Made by a program: the position numbers and the translations under genes
Shown: positions 24,801 to 36,800 of the stretch, in pieces
How the letters are laid out: each line of letters opens with the position of its first letter
Position numbering within the stretch: position 1 is the first letter of the stretch
Notes under the pieces: model-generated
Told to the model about the DNA's origin: nothing
Database searches by the model: none
Seen by the model: the letters and a program-made list of their open reading frames with translations, nothing else
Assembly (NCBI RefSeq): GCF_947242115.1
Contig: NC_074725.1
Span: 13,588,511 to 13,652,510, forward strand
Direction: 5' to 3'
DNA: 64,000 nt
From: Biomphalaria glabrata
Taxonomy: Eukaryota; Mollusca; Gastropoda; Planorbidae

Positions 24801-27800
24801 GTGTCTTTTATATTATCTTTTTTTTTTTTAAATTTCAGATACGCCAACAAGTAAAGAATGCAGAGCAACAGATTATTGCAAGAAGTCATTCTGCTGAAGT
24901 ACACTGGTCATCTGATAAGTGTCAGCAGTCTGCTGTTGGTCAGTTGCTAATTGTGTTTGCTGTATTTTACTTGATATGTATCTTTCTGTGTGGGTAGATT
25001 GCGTTTGATAATTTCTGCTTTACTTCATTACTAAACCAGAGCACTGTTACATGTTTATTCTATGGTATTACAGGCTACATCATGAGTAAAGTATTGAAAG
25101 TCTTGGATGTCCTGGATCAGCACAACTTTGATATTGTTGACAGTATTTACAATATGGATTCTTTGTATACAAAAATATTCAGCATTACCCAGAGTAAAGA
25201 AACTGGAGAGGTAACCGGACTAGTCAAAATATGGGGGTGTTGTGGGAGGGGCAGGAAGTATATATATATATATATATGTGTGATTGTGGACAATAAACTT
25301 ATAAGCAATCTGTATCAGTGAAAAAAAGGTGACGGTCTAGCTAAAGGTTATTCAGTAAAGTTCAAATGGAAAGTTAATCTTAAAGCATAAAATAGACAAA
25401 GGAAAAATAAATTCAGTCAGTGAATGCTTATAACAATGACCGTCACAACAGTTAACTAGCAATCAAGTGAATAAAATTGTATGAGTCTTATAATGATAAC
25501 CTCATTTATCAATGTTTTTACCTTTATTTCAAATTATTAAAATGTTAACATTATTGAAAAATTGTATACTACTTATAGTAAGTGAAAAATGTGTATGTTT
25601 TAATTTGTTGCTTTCTTATAGGCTCCTATTGGTGATGAACCAATCATAAACCTTCTGGTGGACTGGGCAGTCAGTGTTCAAAGAGTTGGCGATCACAGGT
25701 GTATAGTTGTTGCTCTTCTTCTTGAAAGGCGACAAAATGAAATTCGTAGTGAGGTATATTTTTTAAGCAAGACTGGTTTTTTAAAAATTAAGATTTCAAA
25801 ATTTTTTTGATAGTTATCAAAAAGGTTTTATTTTATTCATTGGAGACAGGCTCAGAATAAAAGTGCATTGAATTATGAACATTTTTATTAGATAAATTTA
25901 TGAAAATTACAAATTATAAGCAAATATTTTCTCTATTAAATAGATTTTAGAAATATTATTATTAAAAAGCAATATTATTGAAAAAAACATTTTCAAGATG
26001 AATGTAATGATAAAAAGGATACATTTTTTGTGTAAACTTCTAATGCCCTCATAATGATTTGAATATTTATTTTATTTTTGTTGTAATTTAATGAAAAAAA
26101 AAGAAATTTGGAGAAGTTGAGTCTGGAGATGATAAAGATGGTGTTCATTCAGAGACTTTGACCTCCACACCTGTGTTTCAATCTTTGTTGATGAGCTTCC
26201 TTGACACGCGAGCCCCTGTCTTAGGTATGTTTTATTTGTTGTGGAAATTGAGAAATTCCATTGGGATAGGAGAAATAGTATAATTTTTCTAACCGCTTTG
26301 ATGGAGAAATAGTCAAATCTTTTTAACTGCTTTCTCTTTCCTTTCTAGTCCATTGTAGGAAGTAATATTTAAAAAATGTATTAAAAAAGTAAAGTTCCCC
26401 TTTCAGACCTTGTGGTCTATAGGGCAGATGATGTAAAGGTTATCTGTTTCTGTGACCTACGGTTAACAGGGGTTTCACGTGGCCAGCACAAAGACCAACT
26501 GCCTTTACTTTTCCCCATCTAATGTCAGTTACCCATTAGAGCTGGATGGACTCAGAGGTGCCTAAGGATCCCTAAATAAAAAATCCCTGTCTTCACCAGG
26601 ATTCAAACCTGGGACCTTTGGTTCAGAAGCCAAGTGCTTTACCGCTCAGCCACCGAGCCTCCTATTTTTTTAAAAATATATTTTCTGTCAAAGATACTGA
26701 GCATTAGACAATTTTGTTCTTTTTCTCAATGGTAGACCAGATAGATTTTTTTCAGATCCTCCACTATATAAAATATGTATTTTATTATATGTTTTATTTC
26801 TGCCCACTTAGTGTAGTGACACTGTTGTCTAGTTATTTTTCAACTATTTCATTGCAGAGGAACACCCAACAGATGAAGCCAAACAAGCTTTTAAGAATCT
26901 CATCTCCTTATTCAATGAGCTGATAGTCCACGATGTGTTCTCCCATGATGCCTACATGCACATGTTGATATCCAGAGGGGACCTGGGCCTGGCTCCTGCT
27001 TACACAGCTCCTTTGGCTGACCAGGATGACCTCTTTAGCACTAAGAGCCCCCCAGAGAGCATCAAGCATGAGGTCACACTGGGAGATGTAAGAGAGCATG
27101 TGTTTTACAATTTTTTAGTGGTCACTATATTTTAGTGTTTCTCTAAGAAAAGCTTGTCAAGTGTTTGTATACAGTCTTACAAACTGGTGAAGTTGAAATA
27201 ATATTGTTGTTTTTTCATTTTGTGGTGGATGGAAAGAAGTAATAGGAAAGAGGCTAGTTTATGTTTTGGGAGTTTTGACTGAAGATTCATAGCTGAAACC
27301 AAAGTACAAGAAGCCTTTTTTTGAGTAACAGATAAATTGAATTGTCAATACAAACACTATGTCATTACCCCCTTGCCACATAGTTTAGTGGGTTATATTA
27401 AAGAAAGAATAGGTACTTTACAATGAAAATCTTAACCTTCAGGATTAAGTTGGAATCTTTGGTTTATAACTGTCATGAAATTGTTTTCCTAATAAATTTT
27501 TTCAATAAGTTCTAAATCAGATTTTAAATGTTGAAGATGAAATGTAAAGATAATAAAATGATCTATTTGGAAATTTGGAGAACAGGGTAATAGTAAAGAC
27601 AACAATCATTACATTTTACATAAATTCTAAATTAAAATACTATTTATTTTATTTAAGTAGATTATTGAAGTATCATAGAAAAAAAGTATTAAAATTTTTT
27701 TGTTTACATCCTTTGATTCCTCTTTTGACATAGCGCTAATCATTCATTTTGGTAACCTTAAGCTGCACTAGTTTTTATAATTGTTTATTACATTTGTTAT

Positions 27801-30800
27801 CAATTTCCTAAATGTAAACATGTTACACAGCACATTGAGTATAGCAAATATATTAAATCTAGTGTTCTGATCCTTAATGTTTGTAATGAATCAAATCATA
27901 ATGAATAAAACTGTATGGCTTTGTGATCTAGGATGAAATCAAAGTTGACATGGATATCCACACAATGGAAGAGAATTTTGGAAGCTTGTTTGGCAGTATG
28001 AAGGAGGAGAGTAAACCCAGTCCAGAGCCCCCAGGTAGGTCATCTTCATACAGAGTTTGTTGAATTAGTTGCATTGTTGAAACAAAACTTAATTTTTTAG
28101 CTATTATGCAATTATTTGTTTAGGAGTGACTTGACATTAGATGATCAGCTTGTAGTTAAAAAATACTTGATAGATATCAATGATGCTTGCTCTGTTAGTC
28201 ACAGAGAATAAAATTTTGTTCTGTTTCTAGTGTTTCTCAACATGGGGTTGTAGTTTTCTCCTATTTATAGCAATAACCATTTTATCCTTAATCAACTTAC
28301 AATAAACAAACACGACAAAAAAAATAATAATTTAAAGGATAAACTAAAAACTACTCCTTGAGAAAGGTGTATAAAATATGATTGAATTACACTTTCTATT
28401 CTATTACAATTATATTAGTAATTAAAATGAATATGCAACAGAAATATTCAATCAGCTGAATAATTATTATCTCATTTATTTAAAAAATAATAAATATGGC
28501 ATTAATGATGAACTATAATTTAGTTAAAAAAACAACAACATAAGTTGGCAGCAAAATAATCTACTCTCTGATGCCTATATTCCCCTTACTTGAAATGCAA
28601 TCCTGTTTGTCATGTGACCTTTCTGTAATAGGATTTAAAAATTAAAGGGAATAAAAAATACATGTTAGAATTAGTTTTATTCTGTGACTGGTGACCTTTG
28701 TTTTTCATTCCAGCCATAGATCTGAACCTAGGCTCACTCAATGGTGAGATTTATATGGTTTGAATACTATTGCTAGAGAATATTTTCCAAACATTGTATT
28801 TTATTCTGTTGGTGTGGGTCTGCTGTTTCGTTAAGTACCTGTGTTGGTTTAGTTGACAAGAAACCTAAGGGAAATAGAACCAAGAAAGCCATAATTTTGT
28901 AAATGCTCTAATATACTCTCTAAATATTTATTTAAAAATGATTTTGATATGCTCTCTGTGTCCATAGTTTCATTTACTGAGTTCATCCAAAATTTGTTGT
29001 TAGGGAAGAATAAAAATTGCTTACCTAGAAAATATTTGGCAACATCAATTCAGCGCATGAATTTATAATTAAAGTAAATTGACCTACTGCCACTTAGTCT
29101 TAAATCTTAAAATAAAAAAAAAGTTGGTATGTTAAAAAACATTGCTTTGATTTCTTTAAAAATAATATTGAATTCTGTAGAATTTTATTAACATGGTGTT
29201 GAAATCTTCTTTTATGATAATTATACTTTTTTTTTTCGTAATCTTAGATTCTTTTACGTATAAGTAAAAAAAAATTTTTCTTTATCAATGTATGTAGTGT
29301 TTTTGTTATCTGAATGTCATCATTATGCATGATTGTTTTAAACAGAAAATTTCCATTTTATTTCTATCAAAAAATGCATGCCAAGCTTATATCAACTCAA
29401 CTCTGTCTGTCTGGAAAAAAGTTTGAACACATTATTTCTTTGAAACCCAATCTCGGGGATCAAGCTGAAATTTTGGAGATTTATTTCTTTTACCTGACAA
29501 CACAAGAATCAATAAAAAAAATAGTTTTAACAATTAGTTAATTAACTATTTTGTTTGGTATCTCGAACATTGTATTTGACTGAAGTGATGGTCCTAGCTG
29601 AACTAGTCCTCTTTATAGGTCACCACTCTAAATTAAAGCAAACAATATATAAATGTACAATCTTCTCTTGTCATAATTACCTCACTAGCAGAGTAGTTAG
29701 CATATTGGGCTGAGGAGGCTTGAGCCATGAGTTTGAATTCAGGTTGTTCCCCGCCTTTTTTTTTTTTAAATGCTTTTAAAAACCAATTACAGATGTCCCT
29801 TTCTGGTCCAGGTAAGTGATAGGATCATATTGAGAAAGCTAGAAATATTATTAATCACACAGATTTATTGTTGTTGGTCTAGATCTATTTCAAATTTAAT
29901 TACATGACTTATCCAAACTAATTGATAAAATTACACTTCTGTAAATGATTGCCAGATAAGTAAAAAATGTATGTTAAATTTTTCAAAGAGAACCCCTTAG
30001 TAGCTGACTATATATTTGAGTCCTTTTATCAATAATAACCCCATTTCAGCTGACAGTATTTGAAAGTGTTTTACATTTTAAAAAATATTATCATAGCTAA
30101 ATGGAATATTGTTTTTTTATATAAGCATTCTTTGATTTATGCATAATATATTTATGTCAGAAAATTTTGGTGAATCATTTATTGTCAAACTGCATCTTGT
30201 ATATGTTTATTTTTACTTTACAGCCTCTGTGAAATCTATCAAGTCAGAGAAAGAGCAGCCCTTGGGCAGTGTTGGAGACTTTAGCACAACTCCTGCTGCA
30301 CCAGCACCGCCTAAGGGACCCTCCAGGCACATGGTGTATGCCACCCACTTTCCCATCCCACAGGACGACTGCTCCAGCCATGAAATCAACCAAAGAATGA
30401 TTGTCCTCTACGGGGTTGGAAAAGCCAGGGATGAAGCCAGACACATGTTCAAGAAGATATCCAAAGAAATAGTCAAACTCTTCAGCAAGAGGAATTGTAT
30501 TGATGTCACCAGCGGAGACCTGGGCAAGGTCAGGCCTGATGGTTATATTTTGAGCCCCTTTCCATTTGTGAACTCTTTATATCCCTTCTATATTCGCACA
30601 AAAATCTTTCTTTTCGTCAGACTACACATGCTTTAGTTCAATGTACGCTGCTGCTTTTATTCTGCATAACTGTTGAGAAACAAGATATAAATTTCAACTC
30701 TTGTATCCATCTCTAAATCAGTTTTTAAAGTTCTAGGAGACACAAAAAGTAGAAATTAACTAAAGCCAATTATCTTAAGCTTCCTTGAGTACATAAATAT

Positions 30801-33800
30801 GTAGCTTAACTTAGGATATCTATGTAATCTTTTTATTTCAACTTTGGAACTCAGTTTAAATATATCTTTCTTAAAGCTCTATTGGTGTGGAGAAAGTCAG
30901 CTGATCTAAATAATTTGTGATGATTCATACTAAAGGCTCTTGTATTTGTACTTCATGATTTAAGTCAAACTGGGACTCAATTTTTTTTGTCACTGTTATT
31001 TTGCTTTTTAAATAAGAAATATGATATTAGCTTTTTTTTTCCCTCAGTGCATATCATGAGTTATCAGGACCTGGAAACATATTCCTAATAATTTGTGTAG
31101 TTCAACACTTGTATAAAAGAAAAACACAGTATTCTGTGTCTCATGTTGTATTGAAACTAGGGGTGCACCGGATAGTACTTTTTGATATCCGGCCGGAGCC
31201 GGATATAACCGGATAGTACAATTAGATATTCGGCCGGAGCCGGATACCTACATGACTCAAACAGCTCGTTTTACTGAAGTTTTTTCAAATCTTCTATATA
31301 ACATACCTATATTCATATTATTTTGTTATTTACTTTCTTACTTTAAACTCTATCACTGATTGATAAATTAAAATGAACAGCATTTTTTTTTACAGATATG
31401 CTTATCATAAACTAATCTTTGTAACATGAGATGGTGTGTGCGTATGTATTGTAAAGTAGAATGTGGGATAACTCATGCAGAATATATAAACATATATGTA
31501 ACTAATGTAAATCTTTCAAAGGTAAAGTTCACTCTTGGTTTTATTGCATAAATCTTTCTTAAGTACAATCTAAGTTGTATAGTGGGTAGATGTTTGTGTT
31601 CATGTATTTGACACCATCAACTTGTCATTAGGCTTGTGTTTTAAAGGCCACAAACCGCTTCTGGTTTGTATCTAATACAGATAATGGCTTAGTAAATATC
31701 TTAAGTACAGCAAATTTGCAGCCGTATGCTGGCCATTAAATTTTGTACAATGCAAAACAGCTGCTTCGGTCAAATGACTCATTCAACCAATGGGCAGTTA
31801 AACCAAAATATGATTCGGTGGTAATATCAGCTGTCCAAGTGTCCGTTGAGAAAGCGATGCTTTTAGCATCAGATAGCATTTCAGGAAGCTTTGAGGAAAT
31901 ATTGTCGTAGATATCTGGAATAACACGATCTGTAAAATATTTGCGACTAGGCACAGTGTATCTTTTCTCCAGTACTTTTAAAAGTCCAATAAATCCAGGC
32001 TTCTCAACTACTTGGTAAGGTTCCATGTCAGTTGCAATCATCTTTGCTATGGCCAAGTGAATGCGTTTAGCATTATCACTATTAATATCCCACAATTTAG
32101 CTTTGTCTAAGACCTCTTTAATCCCTGGTTGTTGCTTGTGTGTGAGGCTTGACGAATCACTGGAGCTCGTAGACGTACTGGCACAGGCAGTGATATTACT
32201 TGATGCTGATTTCAATGCAGTCATTTCGTTGAATAAGTCTGTGTGTTTCAAGCCTAGATGACTAATCATAGTGGTGGTTGAGAAGTCTTTAGGTTTGCCT
32301 GGTTTACCACGTGACAGTACTATTTTACAAGCATTGCAAACTGCTTTAGAGTTGTCCATTGTTTTGACATTAAAGTAACGCCATATAAGTGATGACTTTT
32401 TATCAGCCATTATTATTACTATTTAATTTACTAAATGCCCTTGCAAGCCACTTTTATACCCGTGGCTTGTGTAACAAAATACTTGTAGGGGTGTGTCCTG
32501 TAGTTCAGCGCCCTAATTGACATTTCTCTTCAAGTAAACAAACTTAGTGTCATCATCTAGTGACCTCTAGACAGTGTCAATATGTCTTAACAATTTGGTT
32601 TGTGGACCAGACCCTTGATTGACAACCTATCTCATAATAAACAAACTCATACCAGATTAACCTTATAGAGATTTTGCTTGTAGTCCCGCCCCTAATAAAA
32701 ATTCTACTCCAAGTAAACAAACTCAGTTCCCTCATAAGATGTGACCTCTAGAAAGTGTCAACACATTGACATCTGGCTTAATGTGGTCAGCTGCCTATCC
32801 GTGAACTCAATGTTATGGACTAAACAAACAAAAGGAGGTGGGGGTGCTCATCTCTACCTCTGGAGATATACTCGCACATCTAGACAGATTTTCAGCGTGA
32901 CGTAGTTAAGGAATATTACGTGTTTACAAGACCACTCAAAGGTCAAGACAAGCTTTTAAAATGTGCCAGACATCGCTGCTACGTATGTAATACGAATTTA
33001 TAATGTAAAGTCTAGTCCACCCCCCCCCCCCCAATAACAAACCTAGTTCCCTCGTGTGACCTCTAGATAGTGCTTACGTCCATCGTATCTGACTTGGGGT
33101 CACCTGTCAATCAATGAACTCAATGTGATGGGCTAAACAAATAAAAGGGGAAGGGAGTTGTTCATCTAGAAATATACCTGGTTACATTAGAGGTGTGGCT
33201 CTTGTAGTCCAGCCCCCCCCTAATAAAGATTAACTACTAAGTAAACAAACTCAGTTCCCTCGAAAGGTGTGACCACTAGAGAGTGCCAATACGCTGACAT
33301 TAAACCTACGTCCATCGTATCTGACTTGGGGTCACCTGTCAATCAATGAACTCAATGTGATGGGCTAAACAAATAAAAGGGGAAGGGAGTTGTTCATCTA
33401 GAAATATATCTGGTTACATTAGAGGTGTGGCTCTTGTAGTCCAGCCCCAAACCCCCCCCCCCCCTAATAAAGATTAACTACTAAGTAAACAAACTCAGTT
33501 CCCTCGAAAGGTCTGACCACTAGAGAGTGTCAATACGCTGACATTAAACCTACGTCCATCGTATTTAACTTGTGGTTACCCACCCATAAAAAACTCAATG
33601 TGATGGACTAAACAAATAAAAGGGGATGGGAGTTGTTCATCTCTACCTCTGGAGATATACCCGCACAGCTAGACAGACGTCTGGTCAGCATGACGTAGTC
33701 AAGGAATGTAGCATTTTAACATGTTAACTAACTTACTCAAAGGTCAAGACAAATTGAAAAAAGTGCCAGCCATTGCTGCTCTGTATGTAAAGCGCATTTA

Positions 33801-36800
33801 TGATGTAAAGTTTCATCTCTATTTATATTAAGTTATTAACACGCCTTGTCTTTATAATAAACGAAGTTTGGTGCATATTCATAATGGCTCTATTTTTAAG
33901 CACATTATTTTGTTTTCATATAAGCATTAATACATTCTATAACAGACAGTAATGGAACGAGGTCCACTTTATGCATATTAAATAGGTGTATTTTTTACTA
34001 TCCGGTTTACTATCCGGTAGTGATATCCGACCGGAGCCGAATAGCACCAGATAGTAAAAAATGCCGGATATTCGGCAGAAGCCGGAGCCGGAGGGACTAT
34101 CCGGTGCACCCCTAATTGAAACAGACACAAAAAGCAGCTGTTTTGTCTTGCATTTTTAAATTTTTTTCCCTTTTCTCTTTCACTGCTTGTTCCTTTGTAT
34201 ATCATCGGAAGTATTGATATGCGATGCCAAATGTGATACCACTACATATAGAATTTGCTCTTTCCGTACACAGTTTTGTGTCTTCAAGGCTCTACTGTAG
34301 TTTAACTGTTTACTAATCTATTATACAATGTTTTCCATATAGTTAAGTGTATTTTATTGATTTCAGGTCAAGAAGAAGAAGGAAAAAGAGGCCAAGGAAG
34401 CAGAGACTAATGCTACACCTTCCACGCTTAACACCACAGTTACCTCCCCTAACTTTGATAACTTGCAGCAGAAGTTTTCCAAGTTGTCTTACTTTGACCA
34501 ACACCAGGTGACGGCACAGTGCACTTCTGCTGTTCTGGATCAAATCAAAAGTTTCACTGCTGGCAACTCCAGCTATCTCCCTTTGGGGGACAACATTTCT
34601 TTTTTGTTTGACCTCATGCAGTCTGCACTCAACATTAATGGCTTGTTAGAGTTTATTATAAGGGTGAGTTATGTTAACAATTTTAAGTGCAATTTAGCAT
34701 ATATCTAAAGTTTACTACAATGTAAAAAGTCCTTCAAAATCTAAGTGTATTCAGTTTTTTTCAAGCTGTTTAAGGCATCTATCTGTAAATTGTTTCCTGA
34801 AGCGGGAGATTTAGAAATCTGTACAAAATACATTTATTTCTACAATTTTATACTTAGGCTTTGTATTGAATTTCAAAGATTAAGATGAGTGACCGAATCC
34901 AGTAGAGTCCTGCCTTACAACATCTCCATTTTCATAGAACAACTCATAATATTGTGAAGAGATTTTATATTTAAATTGATTAACATAATTGTTGGCCACA
35001 ACCAGCTCATCATACATTTCTTTTCTTTAGCCCTATCTATTCTGGACATGCATTTTTATCCACAAACATGACAGGTAATAATGGCACCTGCCTGGTGTAC
35101 TTTAGGAGCCAGTGTTTTTCAGTTTGACTTGTCTGTGTGATGGCTGAGTAAATGTAGAGTAGTGGTAAATACCTTTCATTGATTGGCTAAATGCATGGTG
35201 TAGGAGCAAGGAAAAGAGGATGCCGAAGAGTGTTTGGGCTTTTTTTTCACTCTATCGTGTATGAAGTTTTCTGAGTAGTCACTGTGAAATTGAACTGTTC
35301 CCATCATGTTGTGATGAAAGAACTCAACTATTCTCAAAGGCCTGGGTGTACAGAGCTTAAAAGAAACCATCTCTGCTTTTGTGAGTTAATGAAAGCATTG
35401 TCCGTTTACAAAGGTTTAAATATAAATATATAACAATTGTGTTTTTGATGTTTAAAGATAAAGATGTACACTATATTTTCTTTGATTACACATTTCTATA
35501 TATTTATCTAGAAAGAACTAATCTATGGTTAAAATATCTATTTGTATTTAATGTCTTTGTCTCTAGATATTGAAAGATCTTGTTGTTGTTAAACTTGTTG
35601 GTTAAAATGTGTATTTATATTTAATGTCTATGTGTCTAGATATTGAAGGATCTTGTGGAAGTAGAAAAAGAACTGCACCAGAAAGAATCATTCCTCATGA
35701 TGACTTATACCACTGATGTTTGCCTAAATATTGTGGCAGTTCTACGCAGATACCACTCCTATCTACTCAGCCCTCAAGGTCTCAGCTCTGAGCTTTTCAT
35801 AGGGTAAGGCTTTCATGTGTCTTCTCTTGTGGGTAGTGATTGCTAGGTCTTTTGTGATACAAAACAAACATCTTTGTTTATTTCTACAGCCTGACTGACA
35901 TTCTTAAAGTAGTGAACGTGTGCAATCCAATCTATTGTTCCACCGCTGAGAGGTGTGTCTTGACTTACCTCTATGACATCTACTCCACCTGTTCCCCTCT
36001 TCAGGTATACTATGTTTGTTTGATATGTTTTAATGCATTGCCTTAGAACTGTTGATTGTTTTGTGTTACATACATTTATAAAAAAGGAAGTAGGACTGTC
36101 TTTCATTCTGGCAGGATGTGCTAAATGGGTTGTGAAATCATGGTTGCCTAATGCATCATACTGTTTGATATAGACACTGAACATTTTTAGGGCACATAAA
36201 TAATATTTAGTTGTTTGTTTGTTTTTTGTATTTTTAAAATTAAAAATTCTGTAGATACATGCATATTTTTGAGACAAATATTTTTTAAATAAAAATTTAT
36301 ATTATGTTTTGTAAACTAGAATTTGTGTGTGTACATCTATGAACAAAATGAAATAATGCAAACAAATTAAATGTGATTTTACAGATGCGACATTCTGAGA
36401 TCTTTAATCCAGCATACACAAAAATGAAGGCCACTCTCTTTGCTCAAATAACTCCATCTTCTACTAATGCCAAGTGGGACCAGAATGAAATGACGGACAT
36501 CATTAAATCTGCTAGGTGCATTTTAGCTAGTGAAGTGTTTTCAGTTGCGCTTGTCAATATCATTCCACATCTCAATAGGGGTATTTAGAAATAACTACAG
36601 CTTCGACCACTGCAGTTTGATAATAAACACTAATAAACATATAAACTTATTGCTAAATAAAATCTACAAAAACTACAGTTATCTAAGAAATAACAAATTA
36701 ATTATAGAAAAGAACACAGCGACAGCAAAGGCATCCATCCTCCCCTCTAAGAAACCAACTAACTCTATACTCTCAGAAAATTCACCTTTTTGTACAAATA

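Larger units (their letters stand above)
31158..34114 (-). mobile_element. hAT (BED-finger) transposon, copy 2 (2.96 kb), internally deleted
   Basis: Ends TAGGGGTGCACCGGATAGT and its complement, flanked by a perfect 8-bp duplication ATTGAAAC (31150-31157 and 34115-34122). It encodes the N-terminal part of a BED-zinc-finger transposase on the minus strand, but the catalytic C-terminal half is missing, so it cannot move itself. It has a block of about 235-bp tandem repeats at 33.0-33.7 kb and C-runs. It lies in MED12 intron 18, in inverse orientation to copy 1. Confidence 0.95.

Noticed and set aside
26600-26664. A functional tRNA gene on the minus strand (A and B boxes present)
   Set aside because: The cloverleaf does not close well and the sequence continues into a SINE body shared with three other loci, so it is a SINE head.
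33060-33660. Regularly spaced repeats that might suggest a CRISPR-like array
   Set aside because: Units are about 235 bp without short repeats and unique spacers, and lie inside a hAT transposon of an animal genome. They are ordinary tandem repeats.
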